This document shows, in pieces, positions 32,527 to 42,259 of a stretch of 49,986 nt of DNA. The translations under genes were made by a program, and so were the position numbers. Origin of the DNA: Terriglobales bacterium (GTDB lineage: Bacteria; Acidobacteriota; Terriglobia; Terriglobales; Acidobacteriaceae); contig DATIGQ010000131.1 in NCBI GenBank assembly GCA_035454605.1, forward strand, positions 1 through 49,986, given 5' to 3'. The stretch's first letter is position 1. Every line of letters begins with the position of its first letter. The notes beneath the pieces were generated by a model, which made no database searches, had not been told where the DNA came from, and worked only from the letters and a program-made list of their open reading frames with translations.

Positions 32527-34275
32527 ATGAGCGAAGCGCACGCAGAGGCGGCCGTCCACGCGCATGCTGCACCCACGGGCTTTATCCGGAAGTACATCTT
32601 CAGCCTCGACCACAAGGTGATCGGGATCCAGTACTACTTCCTGGCGCTGGTGGCAGTGTTCGTGGGCATGTTCCTTTCGCTGTTGATGCGCATTCACCTG
32701 GTGTGGCCCACGGCGCATCTGCCGCTTGTGGGCGAGATCAAGCCGGAAACCTATCTCACCCTGCTGACCATGCACGGCACCATCATGGTGTTCTTCGTGC
32801 TGACCACGGCCCCGCAGAGCGGCTTCGGCAACTACGTCCTGCCCATCCAGATCGGCGCGCCGGACATGGCTTTCCCGGTGCTGAACATGCTCTCGTTCTG
32901 GACCACGTTCCTTTCCTTCGTGATCATGCTGGCGGCCTTCTTCGTCGAAGGCGGTGCGCCGCTGCACGGATGGACAGGATACGCTCCCCTGAGCGCCATC
33001 CCTTCGGCAGGGCCCGGCCAGACCTTGGGTGCCGACCTTTGGATCATCAGCATCGCGGTGTTTTGCGCGGCCTCGCTGATGGGTGCTCTGAACTTCATCA
33101 CCACAACCCTCGATCTGCGCGCGCGGGGCATGTCGCTGATGCGCTTGCCGCTCACCTGCTGGAGTTGGTTCATCACCGCTATCCTGGGCTTGCTGGCATT
33201 CGGAGTCCTGGCCGCCGCCGGCATCCTCCTGCTGCTCGACCGCAACGTGGGGACGAGTTTCTTCGTGCCCGGCGGCCTGGTTATGACCGGGATACCGGTG
33301 AAGCATCAGGGCGGCTCTCCGCTGCTCTGGCAGCACCTGTTCTGGTTTTTCGGGCATCCGGAGGTCTACATCGCCATCCTGCCGGGCATGGGTGTGGCGT
33401 CGCAGATCCTTTCGACGTTCTCGCGCAAGCCCATTTTCGGATATCGGGCCATGGTCTACGCCATGCTCTCCATCGGCCTCCTGGGCTTCGTGGTGTGGGG
33501 TCATCACATGTTCATGAGCGGCATGAGCCCCTACTCGGCCTTCGCCTTTTCCGTGATGACCATGGCCATCGGCGTCCCTTCCGCCATCAAGACTTTCAAC
33601 TGGCTGGGCACCATCTGGCGCGGACGCGTGCGCTTCTATACCCCGATGCTGTTCGCCATCGGCTTCGTTTCCCTGTTCGTCAGCGGCGGGCTGAGCGGGC
33701 CTTTCCTGGCGCAGCCACAGCTCGATATCAACCTGCATGACACGTACTTCGTGGTGGCCCACTTCCACCTCATCATGGGCGTGGCGGCCATCTTCGGCAT
33801 CTTCGCGGGCACCTACTATTGGTTCCCTAAGATGTTCGGGCGCATGATGAACGAGCGGCTGGGACAGGCCCACTTCTGGCTGACCTTCATCGGGACGTAC
33901 GCCATCTTCATGCCCATGCACTACCTGGGAATCGCCGGACACCCGCGCCGGTACTCGCAACTCACCGAAATCAAGTTCCTTGAGCCGTTGATGAGCTTGC
34001 AGGAATTCATCACCATCGCGGCACTGATCACCATTGGCGCGCAGATCATCTTCGTGATCAACCTGTTCTGGAGCATGTTCAAAGGACCCAAGGCAAGCGT
34101 CAATCCCTGGGAGGCCACCACGCTGGAGTGGACCGTGCCCTCGCCGCCGCCGCATGACAACTTCGGAGGTCGTGTTCCCGTCGTGCGCCATGGGCCGTAT
34201 GAGTATGCCGTCCCCGGCGCTACCCGGGACTTCGTGATGCAGGACGAAGAACAACCCGTACAGATGCATTCCTGA
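32527..34275 (+). CDS. ctaD: Cytochrome c oxidase subunit I (heme-copper oxidase)
   Basis: A 582-residue catalytic subunit with about 12 membrane helices. The metal ligands are in place: His83 (TMHGTIMVFF, heme a), His277-x3-Tyr281 (FGHPEVYIAILP, CuB with the cross-linked Tyr), His326-His327 (VWGHHMFMSG, CuB) and His412/His414 (VVAHFHLIMG, heme a3 and heme a). HPEVYIAILPG with these ligands marks an A-type proton-pumping oxidase. AGGAGA stands 10 bases before the ATG at 32527; the in-frame extension upstream is ctaC shadow. The stop overlaps the next start (TGATG). Confidence 0.97.
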   Translation: MSEAHAEAAVHAHAAPTGFIRKYIFSLDHKVIGIQYYFLALVAVFVGMFLSLLMRIHLVWPTAHLPLVGEIKPETYLTLLTMHGTIMVFFVLTTAPQSGFGNYVLPIQIGAPDMAFPVLNMLSFWTTFLSFVIMLAAFFVEGGAPLHGWTGYAPLSAIPSAGPGQTLGADLWIISIAVFCAASLMGALNFITTTLDLRARGMSLMRLPLTCWSWFITAILGLLAFGVLAAAGILLLLDRNVGTSFFVPGGLVMTGIPVKHQGGSPLLWQHLFWFFGHPEVYIAILPGMGVASQILSTFSRKPIFGYRAMVYAMLSIGLLGFVVWGHHMFMSGMSPYSAFAFSVMTMAIGVPSAIKTFNWLGTIWRGRVRFYTPMLFAIGFVSLFVSGGLSGPFLAQPQLDINLHDTYFVVAHFHLIMGVAAIFGIFAGTYYWFPKMFGRMMNERLGQAHFWLTFIGTYAIFMPMHYLGIAGHPRRYSQLTEIKFLEPLMSLQEFITIAALITIGAQIIFVINLFWSMFKGPKASVNPWEATTLEWTVPSPPPHDNFGGRVPVVRHGPYEYAVPGATRDFVMQDEEQPVQMHS

Positions 34276-34940
34276 TGGCGACGCTGGCCCATCCCGTTAC
34301 CGTCGAGGAGCGCGAGCCGCGCGTCGCGGGAGGTCCGCCCGCGTCTCCACCGCAACAAGGGGACCGCGGCGGGAGCCGCGGCCCTGGGTTCACTCCTGCC
34401 GACCGCCTGCGCCGCTACCGTATCGGACTGGCTGTCGGCCTGACTCCAGTGCTGATGCTGTTCGTTTCCTTCACCAGCGCATACATCGTGCGGCAGGGTC
34501 TGAGCGACGACTGGCGCAGCATCGCGCTCCCACCCATCCTCTGGATGAACACCGTCATTCTGCTGGTGAGCAGCTTTACCGCGGAGAAGGCACGGAGGAC
34601 GGCGGTCCGCGACGAGGGGCCGGGCGGTTTGTGGCTCGGCATCACGCTGATCCTGGGGCTCGGTTTTCTTGCCGGCCAGTGGATCGCGTGGAAGCAACTG
34701 GCGGCGCAGGGGATTTTCATCGCGTCCAATCCCAGCAGTTCTTTTTTCTACCTGCTGACGGCCAGCCACGGGTTGCACCTGCTGGGCGGAGTATTGGCCT
34801 TGGGTTATGCGGCGGCGGCGTCCCGTCTGCACCGGCCGCCGGAAACGCGGCGCATCGTCGTGGACATCGCCGCCTGGTATTGGCACTTCATGGATCTGTT
34901 GTGGCTGTACATCCTGGCTCTGTTGTTTTTGGCGCAATAG
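34275..34940 (+). CDS. ctaE: Cytochrome c oxidase subunit III, copy 1
   Basis: A 221-residue polytopic protein of the subunit III family, with about 5 membrane helices. Family marks are GLTPVLMLFVSFTSAYIVRQG, LWLGITLILGLGFLAGQWIAWKQL, SSSFFYLLTASHGLHLLGGVLALGY and WYWHFMDLLWLYILALL. The first 40 residues form a Pro/Gly/Arg-rich soluble extension. It shares the TGATG overlap with ctaD. A second subunit III gene follows by 21 bases. Confidence 0.92.
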   Translation: MATLAHPVTVEEREPRVAGGPPASPPQQGDRGGSRGPGFTPADRLRRYRIGLAVGLTPVLMLFVSFTSAYIVRQGLSDDWRSIALPPILWMNTVILLVSSFTAEKARRTAVRDEGPGGLWLGITLILGLGFLAGQWIAWKQLAAQGIFIASNPSSSFFYLLTASHGLHLLGGVLALGYAAAASRLHRPPETRRIVVDIAAWYWHFMDLLWLYILALLFLAQ

Positions 34941-34961
34941 AACGACACGAGGAACCACACG

Positions 34962-35717
34962 ATGGCTGAAGCTGCTGTGCATCACCCGATAAGCGACGCT
35001 TATGAACCGCCGCTGTTCGGGGCCTATTCGAAAAAAGTAGGCATGTGGCTGTTCCTGCTCTCCGACTCGCTCACGTTCGGGGCGCTGCTGTTCGCCTACA
35101 GCTACGGGCGCATCGCCACCCCCAACTGGCCTACGCCGTTCGGCGCTCACAGCATCGCCAACGCCAGCATCATGACCGCTTGCCTGCTCTCCAGTTCGCT
35201 CACCATGGTTCTGGCCGTCCTGGCGGGCCAGCGCGGGGACCGCACGTGGCGCTTCTATTGGCTGTTGGCCACCATGTTGTTCGGCTCGGCCTTCGTCGTG
35301 CTGCACGCCTTCGAGTGGAACGGGTTGATCAAGGAAGGCATGCGGCCGTTCAGCAACCCGTGGGCGGCGGACGTCCCCCAATTCGGCGGAACGTTCTTCG
35401 CGCTCACCGGCATGCACATGCTGCACGTCACCATCGGCGTGATTTACCTGGGTGTCATCGCCCTGGGCCGCAAGTTCATCCCGGTGCTGGTGGGACTGTG
35501 GCTGGTCACCTGGCTGGCGACGCCCTCCAGCAGCGTCTTCCACAACGGCGCCCACGTGCTGCTGGCCTGCGCCGTCATCGCTGGCATGGTCGTCTTCTTC
35601 AAACCCAAGGACTATGACGCCCACGATGTCGAAGTCAGCGGCCTGTACTGGCACTTTGTAGACCTTGTCTGGATGTTCATCTTCCCGCTGGTGTACTTGA
35701 TGTCCACCAGGGTGTGA
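34962..35717 (+). CDS. Cytochrome c oxidase subunit III, copy 2
   Basis: A 251-residue second subunit III with about 6 to 7 helices. Signatures are MWLFLLSDSLTFGALLFAYSYGR, GTFFALTGMHMLHVTIGVIYLGVIALG and GLYWHFVDLVWMFIFPLVYL. Between the last two it has an extra helix pair (VLVGLWLVTWLATPS; HVLLACAVIAGMVVFFKP) not present in copy 1. Two subunit III genes in one operon suggest a complex in which the two halves of a longer subunit III are split or doubled. It is 21 bases after copy 1. Confidence 0.9.
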   Translation: MAEAAVHHPISDAYEPPLFGAYSKKVGMWLFLLSDSLTFGALLFAYSYGRIATPNWPTPFGAHSIANASIMTACLLSSSLTMVLAVLAGQRGDRTWRFYWLLATMLFGSAFVVLHAFEWNGLIKEGMRPFSNPWAADVPQFGGTFFALTGMHMLHVTIGVIYLGVIALGRKFIPVLVGLWLVTWLATPSSSVFHNGAHVLLACAVIAGMVVFFKPKDYDAHDVEVSGLYWHFVDLVWMFIFPLVYLMSTRV

Positions 35718-35735
35718 GGCGGAGGAACCGGATTC

Positions 35736-36050
35736 ATGGCACACGAGGCAACCGCAACGCAGGATCACGGAAAAGCACAGTACTTCTGGGTGTGGGGCGC
35801 CCTGCTGGTTCTTACTGCGATCGAGATCTTTCTGGCCTACGAGCAGGTCTTCGACCCGCTGCACATGTTGCTGGTGTTGCTGATGCTTTCGGTGGTCAAA
35901 GCGGCACTGATCATCGCCTACTTCATGCACTTGAAGTTCGAGATCGCGCGCATGAAAGTCACGCTGATGGCGGCGCTGGTGATCTGCCTGTCGCTGATGT
36001 GCGTGTTCTTCGCGGATGCGTTCCGCATCCTGCAACTGGGAGCAAAGTGA
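35736..36050 (+). CDS. Cytochrome c oxidase subunit IV (CtaF/CyoD-like)
   Basis: A 104-residue protein with three helices (YFWVWGALLVLTAIEIFLAY; MLLVLLMLSVVKAALIIAYFMHLKFE; VTLMAALVICLSLMCVFFADAF). YFMHLKFE is the hallmark of the small prokaryotic subunit IV family. It probably stabilises the oxidase. It is 18 bases after subunit III copy 2. Confidence 0.92.
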   Translation: MAHEATATQDHGKAQYFWVWGALLVLTAIEIFLAYEQVFDPLHMLLVLLMLSVVKAALIIAYFMHLKFEIARMKVTLMAALVICLSLMCVFFADAFRILQLGAK

Positions 36051-36268
36051 AGCTGCGCTGCGCCCTTCTTACGCTGGTCCTGCTGGCCGCTTCCACGGCC
36101 TGGAGTCAATGCTCCATGTGCGCGACCGGCGCCCAGGCTGCCGATCGTCGCGGCCAGATCGCGTTACGCCGCGGAATCATCGTGCTGGCCATCCCGCCGG
36201 TCGGAATCCTGCTGGCGCTGGTGGGCGTGGCATTTCGCTATCGTAACGACCGCAACGATCCCGCCTAA
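36047..36268 (+). CDS. Small membrane protein of the cytochrome oxidase operon, unknown function
   Basis: A 73-residue protein beginning at GTG (36047) that overlaps the subunit IV stop by four bases, with GGAG just before. It has a signal peptide or first helix (KLRCALLTLVLLAASTAWSQ), then a CSMCATGAQAADRR segment with two cysteines spaced CxxC, and a second helix (GIIVLAIPPVGILLALVGVAF). The CxxC could bind a metal or heme on the periplasmic face, in line with oxidase assembly, but this is inference. It overlaps the convergent ada gene by four bases. Confidence 0.75.
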   Translation: MKLRCALLTLVLLAASTAWSQCSMCATGAQAADRRGQIALRRGIIVLAIPPVGILLALVGVAFRYRNDRNDPA

Positions 36269-37389
36269 TTGCGCTCCGCAGCTCGTCGCCTGGACGTCGG
36301 CAGTCCCGAGCTCTCCATACCCAGCAAGGTCTTCTTCCGGCGAACGCCCCAGCGATATCCGCCCAGGTCACCGTCGCCGCGTGTCACGCGGTGACAGGGG
36401 ATGACCACGGCCACCGGATTTGTGGCACAGGCTCGGGCTACCGCCCGGGCGGCGGAAGGCTGACCCAGGGCGCGCGCCACCTGACCGTAGGAACGGGTGG
36501 TTCCCCGTGGAATGGCCTGCAGATAACGCCAAACGCGCCGCTGGAAGGCGGTGGCCTGGATGTCCAAGGGCAGCGTGGCGTCGCGTTTTTCGCCGCGCAG
36601 GTAATCGACCAGTGTCTTGCAGTAACCGGCCAGAGCGCCGTCATCACGCTTGCGCACCGCAAACGGATACTCGCGACGCAGTCCTTGTTCCAGTTCAGCA
36701 TCCGAGTGGCCGAAGCGCACCGCGCAAATACCCTTGGGCGTTGCCGCCACCAGCATCCGCCCCAAGGGCGAGTCGGCGCAGGTGAAGTGGATAGGCGTAC
36801 CGATGGCGCCGCGCCGGTAGGCATCGGGCGTCATTCCAAGCTGAGATGCCGTTCGCTCGTAGAGCCGGCTGGTGGAGCCGTATCCCGCGTCATACATGGC
36901 ATGGGTGACGGACCGGCCGGCCTGGAGTTGGCGCTTGAACCGCTCCATGCGGCAGGAATCGGCATACTCGCGCGGCGAGATGCCCAACGCACTCTTGAAG
37001 CTTCGCTGCAGGTGGAACGGGCTCTGCTGGAAGACCGAACCCAGAGTGCGCAGGGTTACCGGCTCGTCCAAATGGCTCTCGATGTAGCGGCAGACCTCCT
37101 GCACCCGGGCCTGGCGAGGGTTCCCGGTCGAGCGCGGACGGCAACGCAGGCAGGCCCGGAACCCGGCGCCTTCGGCCTCGTCTGGTCTGCGGAAAAACAC
37201 GACGTTCTCCCGGCGCGGACGGCGCGAAGCGCACGACGGCCGGCAATACACGCCGGTGGTCTTCACGGCAAAGTAGAACTCGCCATCCCGGCTGGGATCG
37301 CGCGCCAGCACGGCCTCCCACAGGTTGAGTTCCGGATCGCGAGCAGCCAAGGCTGAGGTACCTTCAGCAATCATTGTACTGTTCATCAT
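36265..37389 (-). CDS. ada: Bifunctional DNA repair methyltransferase / transcriptional activator Ada
   Basis: A 374-residue Ada. The N-terminal zinc site has Cys49, Cys53, Cys80 and Cys83 (GVYCRPSCASRRP...FRACLRCRP); the cysteines accept methyl groups from phosphotriesters. An AraC-type HTH follows (TLGSVFQQSPFHLQRSFKSALGISPREYA; DAGYGSTSRLYERT). The C-terminal O6-alkylguanine-DNA alkyltransferase has the acceptor Cys332 in VVIPCHRV and AFQRRVWRYLQAIPRGTTRSYGQVA. Methylated Ada activates its own regulon. It is divergent from uvrA, so the two repair genes sit together. Confidence 0.95.
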   Translation of the reverse strand: MMNSTMIAEGTSALAARDPELNLWEAVLARDPSRDGEFYFAVKTTGVYCRPSCASRRPRRENVVFFRRPDEAEGAGFRACLRCRPRSTGNPRQARVQEVCRYIESHLDEPVTLRTLGSVFQQSPFHLQRSFKSALGISPREYADSCRMERFKRQLQAGRSVTHAMYDAGYGSTSRLYERTASQLGMTPDAYRRGAIGTPIHFTCADSPLGRMLVAATPKGICAVRFGHSDAELEQGLRREYPFAVRKRDDGALAGYCKTLVDYLRGEKRDATLPLDIQATAFQRRVWRYLQAIPRGTTRSYGQVARALGQPSAARAVARACATNPVAVVIPCHRVTRGDGDLGGYRWGVRRKKTLLGMESSGLPTSRRRAAERN

Positions 37390-37484
37390 GCTGTGACTTT
37401 AGCCGCAGGCCGTCGCGGACGCTATCCGCTTCTTGCGCTCAAATTCGGATTCTTGGGGGGCAGCCCGCTTTTTGAGAGCGGGGC

Positions 37485-37490
37485 TATAAT
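37485..37490 (+). promoter_or_regulatory. Putative -10 box of uvrA
   Basis: TATAAT, followed by a 52-base leader to the uvrA ATG. The -35 region is weak, and I see no convincing LexA-type operator near it. Confidence 0.35.
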
Positions 37491-37542
37491 CAAAGGTTCC
37501 GCATCCCAAGCGGTGAGCGCCTGTGGCTGCGGCAGTGTACTC

Positions 37543-40479
37543 ATGGCAGCGGAAAGCATCGTGGTGCGCGGAGCCCGCGTCCACAACCTCAAGAACATCG
37601 ATTTCGAGATCCCCCACAATACCCTGACCGTGGTGACTGGGGTGAGTGGGTCGGGTAAGTCGTCGCTCGCCTTCGACACCATTTACGCCGAAGGCCAGCG
37701 GCGCTATGTCGAGTCGCTTTCCGCCTATGCCCGCCAGTTCCTGGAACGTATCGAGAAGCCGGACGCCGACCTGATCGACGGCATCGCCCCGGCCATTGCC
37801 ATCCGACAGAAAAACACCACGCGCAACCCGCGTTCCACCGTGGCCACGGCCACCGAGATCTACGACTATCTGCGTTTGCTCTTCGCGCGCATTGGCCGCA
37901 CGTACTGCGTCGAATGTGGCTCCGAAGTACGACGCGACACCGTGGATGAAGTCGCCGACGCGGTTCTAGCCCTGGGCGAGGGTACCCGCCTGCAGGTGCT
38001 TTTCCCGCTTCACCCTCGGGCAGCACACCCTGCCTCGGCCGAGCCCGGCGCACAACCAAAGAAGCGTGCGAAAAGGAAGCAGGCAGTTGACAGCACCGCC
38101 GCCGCCGACCTTCTCAAGACCCGCCTGTTTGAGCTGCGCCAGCGCGGATTCAACCGCTTGTACCAGAACGGCCAGGTGTTCGAGTTCTCGACCCCGGAAT
38201 CGTTGCTGGATGTGGATTTCTCTGCCCCGGTCTTCGTTCTGGTGGATCGCCTAGCGGTATCTCCAGACGCACGTGCCCGCACCGTGGACGCGATCGAGAC
38301 CGGCTACCGGGAATCCGGAGAGGTGGTGTTCGAGGCCGTCTCCAGCGACGGCCGCCCGCCGGAGCGTCTGCGCTTCGCGCAGCGGTTCGAGTGCAAGCGC
38401 TGCCACCTGCGCTACGAGGAGCCCGAGCCGCGCCTTTTCTCTTTCAATAGTCCGTACGGCGCCTGCCCGCGCTGCCAGGGCTTCGGCAACACCATCGACT
38501 TCGACCTCGACCTGGTGATCCCGGACAAGTCCAAGAGCCTCGGCGAAGGCGCCATCGATCCCTGGACCAAGCCCAAGTACCGCGTCTTCTTCAATGAGAT
38601 GAAGCGCTTCGCGCGCGCCCGCAATCTGCCTCTCGACGTCCCCTGGGCGGAATTGCACCGCGACGACCAGCAACTGGTGCTCGATGGCGAAGCCAGGTTC
38701 CCCGGTGTACGTGGGTTCTTCGCCTATCTGGAACGCAAGAAGTACAAGCTGCACGTCCGCGTGTTCCTGAGCCGCTACCGCGGCTACGCCGTTTGCCCGG
38801 CCTGTCACGGGACCCGACTGCGGGTGGAGGCCCGCCAGGTGCGCGTTGCCGACAAGAACATCTGCGATGTGTGTCGCATGACGGTGGCCGAGGCGGCCCG
38901 CTTCTTCAGCGCACTGCAGCTTCGCGCCGAAGAGGCCGCGGTTGCCGAGCGCGTGCTCGAGGAAGTGCGGGAACGGCTGAAGTTCCTGAATGAAGTCGGC
39001 CTGGAGTACCTCACGCTCGATCGCCTCTCCTCCACCCTTTCCGGCGGTGAGGCGCAGCGCATCCAGTTGGCTACGTCGTTGGGTTCGCGGCTCGTGGGTT
39101 CGCTCTACGTGCTGGATGAGCCTTCGATAGGCCTGCACAGCCGCGACACTTCAAGGTTGGTCGGCATCCTTCACGATCTGCGCGATCAGGGAAACACCAT
39201 CCTGGTCGTCGAGCACGACGCCGAGGTCATGCGCAATGCCGACCGCATCCTCGACCTCGGTCCTGGACCCGGCGAGAACGGCGGGCGGGTGGTGGCCACC
39301 GGCTCCTATGACCAGATCGTCGCCTGCAACACTTCGCTGACCGGAAAGTACCTGGCGGGAGAACTGCACATTCCCAGTCCGGCGCAACGTCGCAAGCCTG
39401 GGCCACGCCAAATCAAGCTCTTTGGCGCGCGTGCCAACAATCTGAAGAACCTGGATGTCGTGATTCCGCTGGGCATGATGGTGGCCGTTACCGGCGTCTC
39501 GGGCTCGGGCAAGTCCACCTTGGTACACGACGTTCTCTATCAGGCTTTGGCCGCTGCCAAGGGTACGCCGAACGCGAACCTTTCGCCCCAGGGATTGCTG
39601 GACCGCCTGGAGGGTGCCCAGCACATCCAGGAAGCCGTGCTGGTCGATCAATCGCCCATCGGGCGCACGCCGCGGTCGAACCCCGTGACTTATCTCAAGG
39701 CTTTCGATTCGATCCGGGAACTCTTCGCTTCCCTGCCGGAAGCAAAGAAGCGCGGCTTGGGTGCGGGACACTTTTCGTTCAATATTCCCGGCGGTCGTTG
39801 CGAGGCCTGCCAGGGCGACGGCACGGTCACCGTCGAGATGCAGTTCCTGGCGGACGTCGAGCTGCTATGCGAGGAATGCAAGGGAGCGCGCTACAAGCCC
39901 GATATCCTGGGCATCCGCTATCGGGGCAAGAACATCCACGAGGTCCTTAACCTCACGGTGCGCGAAGCCATGCAGTTTTTCTCCGTGGTGCCCAAGATTG
40001 TGGACCGCCTGCGCGTCCTGGATGAGGTGGGTTTGAGCTATCTTCGCCTGGGCCAGTCCGCCACCACCCTGTCCGGGGGCGAAGCACAGCGCTTGAAGCT
40101 GGCGGCGCGATTGGGTTCCTCCGGCCGTGCTGCCGCGGCCGAACTCGGTCGGGCCTCTCGCCACAAGGAAGAGAAGCAGCCGCCTCACGTCTTGTACATG
40201 TTTGACGAGCCCACGACCGGCCTTCACTTTGACGATATCAGCAAGCTGTTGGCGGCTTTCCGGCGCCTCATCGAGGCGGGCGGCACGGTACTGGTGATCG
40301 AGCACAATCTCGACGTCATCAAGACCGCCGACTGGGTAATCGACCTGGGCCCGGAGGGCGGGGAGCGCGGCGGCGAGATCGTGGCGGTCGGCCCGCCCGA
40401 GAGCCTGGTGAAAAACCCGCAATCCCACACCGGACGGTGGCTGGAACGCATCCTAGGAAATGGGCGGAGACGGGCCTGA
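37543..40479 (+). CDS. uvrA: Excinuclease ABC subunit A
   Basis: A 978-residue UvrA, the damage-recognition ATPase of nucleotide excision repair. It has two ABC modules, with Walker [38 protein letters not shown] near the N-terminus and [18 protein letters not shown] at about residue 655. The signatures are [12 protein letters not shown] and [12 protein letters not shown], and zinc fingers occur (CKRCHLRYE...[16 protein letters not shown]...CEECKGARY). The insert with KKRAKRKQ near residue 175 is basic and longer than usual. The start [20 protein letters not shown] fits the family; the frame upstream does not. The stop is 2 bases before the TPR gene start. Confidence 0.97.
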   Translation: MAAESIVVRGARVHNLKNIDFEIPHNTLTVVTGVSGSGKSSLAFDTIYAEGQRRYVESLSAYARQFLERIEKPDADLIDGIAPAIAIRQKNTTRNPRSTVATATEIYDYLRLLFARIGRTYCVECGSEVRRDTVDEVADAVLALGEGTRLQVLFPLHPRAAHPASAEPGAQPKKRAKRKQAVDSTAAADLLKTRLFELRQRGFNRLYQNGQVFEFSTPESLLDVDFSAPVFVLVDRLAVSPDARARTVDAIETGYRESGEVVFEAVSSDGRPPERLRFAQRFECKRCHLRYEEPEPRLFSFNSPYGACPRCQGFGNTIDFDLDLVIPDKSKSLGEGAIDPWTKPKYRVFFNEMKRFARARNLPLDVPWAELHRDDQQLVLDGEARFPGVRGFFAYLERKKYKLHVRVFLSRYRGYAVCPACHGTRLRVEARQVRVADKNICDVCRMTVAEAARFFSALQLRAEEAAVAERVLEEVRERLKFLNEVGLEYLTLDRLSSTLSGGEAQRIQLATSLGSRLVGSLYVLDEPSIGLHSRDTSRLVGILHDLRDQGNTILVVEHDAEVMRNADRILDLGPGPGENGGRVVATGSYDQIVACNTSLTGKYLAGELHIPSPAQRRKPGPRQIKLFGARANNLKNLDVVIPLGMMVAVTGVSGSGKSTLVHDVLYQALAAAKGTPNANLSPQGLLDRLEGAQHIQEAVLVDQSPIGRTPRSNPVTYLKAFDSIRELFASLPEAKKRGLGAGHFSFNIPGGRCEACQGDGTVTVEMQFLADVELLCEECKGARYKPDILGIRYRGKNIHEVLNLTVREAMQFFSVVPKIVDRLRVLDEVGLSYLRLGQSATTLSGGEAQRLKLAARLGSSGRAAAAELGRASRHKEEKQPPHVLYMFDEPTTGLHFDDISKLLAAFRRLIEAGGTVLVIEHNLDVIKTADWVIDLGPEGGERGGEIVAVGPPESLVKNPQSHTGRWLERILGNGRRRA

Positions 40480-40481
40480 CC

Positions 40482-41807
40482 ATGCGCGGCGATAGAACCA
40501 TCGTGGCTTTGCTGACGCTGATTCTCTTCTGCAGCGCCGCTTTCGCCCGCCCGGAACCGCAGAAAAAATCCACCAGCCAGAAGACTGTCCGCAAGCGGAT
40601 AAAGGTCGCGGACGTTTCCGAGCGCATCCTGCAGGCCGAAGCGGCCATCGATAAGCAGGATTTCACCACTGCCGAGCGCCTGTTGCTGGAGGAGGCCGCG
40701 GCCAATCCCCAGGACTTTCGGCCGTGGTTCGACCTCGGTTTGGTATACAGCGCTACCCATCGCCCGAAAGAGGCGGTCGACGCTTACCGCAAGGCAGTCC
40801 AGGCACAGCCCGAGCTTTTTGAGTCCAACCTGAATCTGGGTGTGTTGCTGGCCGCCGCGGGAAATGCGGAGGCAGCCACGTTCCTGCGCGCTGCCACCCA
40901 GCTCAAGCCTTCGGACCGGACCGACGAGACCCTGGCCGACGCCTGGGTTACGCTGGGCCGCGCGCTGGAGAAGGACCAGCCTGCTGAAGCCGTGGCCGCC
41001 TTTCGCGAGGCCCACAGCTTGCGACCACAAGACCCGGGACCGCTCGTTGCTGCGGCCACCCTCTTGGAGCGACAAGGTGAGCTGGACGCCGCGGAAAAGG
41101 AGTTCCGCAAGGCGTTGGAATTGGATGGCAAATCCAGTGAAGCTCTGGCGGGTTTGGTCAATATGTACAGCCGTGCCCGGAGGCTGCCGGAAGCCGAGCA
41201 GGCCCTGCGCGATTATCTGAAGCTCGATCCCGGCAACATGAACGCACGTTTGCAGTTGAGCCGCGTGCTGGTAGCTCAAGGGCGAGCGGACGAAGCTGCG
41301 TCCGAACTGCAGCAAATGCTGCAGGCGGCACCGGATGATCCGGCCATGCAGCGTGAACTGGCAGACCTGTATGTCACCGCAGGCAAGTACTCGGATGCCG
41401 AGGGTCTGTATCGCGCGCTGGTGCAAAAGCAGCCCAACGATGCAACCCTTCGCCATGCGCTAGGAATCATCCTTCGGCATGAGCAGAAATATGGCGAAGC
41501 TGAGGCCGAATTGGTCCGGGCCTTGACTCTGAAGCCGGACTTGGCCGAGGCTTACGGAGACTTGGCCGTCACGGCCAACCTTAACAAGAACTATCCGCTG
41601 GTGCTGAAGGTCCTGGATGCGCGCGTCCGATACCTGCCGGACACTGCCGCCACGGTATTCCTGCGGGCCACGGCACTCGACAGCCTGCGCGACTACAAGC
41701 AGGCCGCGGAGTACTACCGGCGCTTTCTAGCGATGGCTGCCGGGAGTTATCCTGATGAGGAATGGAAGGCGCGTCACCGCCTGAAGGCGCTAGAACCGCA
41801 GAAGTAA
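40482..41807 (+). CDS. Secreted TPR-repeat protein
   Basis: A 441-residue exported protein. The signal peptide is RTIVALLTLILFCSAAFA, followed by a Lys-rich linker (PEPQKKSTSQKTVRKRIK). About ten TPR-like helix pairs of 34 residues run to the C-terminus (AAIDKQDFTTAERLLLEEAAANPQDFRPWFDLGLVYSATHRPKEAVDAY is the first). It should form a peptide-binding solenoid in the periplasm or at the outer membrane. It directly follows uvrA and precedes two small secreted proteins, with which it probably forms an operon. Function unknown. Confidence 0.88.
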   Translation: MRGDRTIVALLTLILFCSAAFARPEPQKKSTSQKTVRKRIKVADVSERILQAEAAIDKQDFTTAERLLLEEAAANPQDFRPWFDLGLVYSATHRPKEAVDAYRKAVQAQPELFESNLNLGVLLAAAGNAEAATFLRAATQLKPSDRTDETLADAWVTLGRALEKDQPAEAVAAFREAHSLRPQDPGPLVAAATLLERQGELDAAEKEFRKALELDGKSSEALAGLVNMYSRARRLPEAEQALRDYLKLDPGNMNARLQLSRVLVAQGRADEAASELQQMLQAAPDDPAMQRELADLYVTAGKYSDAEGLYRALVQKQPNDATLRHALGIILRHEQKYGEAEAELVRALTLKPDLAEAYGDLAVTANLNKNYPLVLKVLDARVRYLPDTAATVFLRATALDSLRDYKQAAEYYRRFLAMAAGSYPDEEWKARHRLKALEPQK

Positions 41808-41812
41808 GAGCC

Positions 41813-42259
41813 ATGGGGCGACTGTTCCATCTCGCAGTGCTTGCATCTGCTGTTGCCGTCGTCTGCGCTGCGGATGACGTCTCGCTGGAAGAACTCAAGC
41901 GCCGGGCGGCCGCCGCCGAGGGCGGGCGCCGCGCCGATCTCTTCATTGACGTAGCGCAGCGTCAGATCGAAGCCGCAGACTCGCGCTTCACGGAAGGCAA
42001 GACCGAGGAAGGGCAGGCCGCAGTGGATGACGCGGTGGCCGCTGCGGAGGAAGCCAGCGCTGCGGCGGTCGAGTCGCGCTCACACATGAAGCGGACCGAG
42101 ATTGCCTTGCGCCGCGCCTCCCGCCGCCTGTCGGATATCAGCCGCAGTCTGCCTTTTGACGAACGCAAGCGCACCGAAGAAGCCGTCATAAAGCTGGAAA
42201 AGATACGCACCGATCTGCTGACCGCCATGTTCGCTCCCAAAAAGAAAGACAAGTCATGA
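41813..42259 (+). CDS. Small secreted helical protein
   Basis: A 148-residue exported protein starting MGRLFHLAVLASAVAVVCAADD. The mature region is almost all helix, rich in Ala, Glu and Arg (LEELKRRAAAAEGGRRADLFIDVAQRQIEAADSRF; AAEEASAAAVESRSHMKRTEIALRRASRRL). It is likely a coiled coil and is similar in style to the next gene. It overlaps that gene by four bases (ATGA). I do not recognise the family. Confidence 0.75.
   Translation: MGRLFHLAVLASAVAVVCAADDVSLEELKRRAAAAEGGRRADLFIDVAQRQIEAADSRFTEGKTEEGQAAVDDAVAAAEEASAAAVESRSHMKRTEIALRRASRRLSDISRSLPFDERKRTEEAVIKLEKIRTDLLTAMFAPKKKDKS

Noticed and set aside
34275-35717. A frameshifted single subunit III gene
   Set aside because: Both reading frames are complete, each with its own N-terminus and the conserved WHF(M/V)DLxW end, so they are two genes.
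37393-37542. N-terminal extension of UvrA from an upstream start
   Set aside because: The extra 50 residues have no family match and contain the TATAAT promoter; the start at 37543 fits.
37400-37542. LexA/SOS box before uvrA
   Set aside because: I looked for CTGT-N8-ACAG or GAAC-type boxes and saw none convincing.
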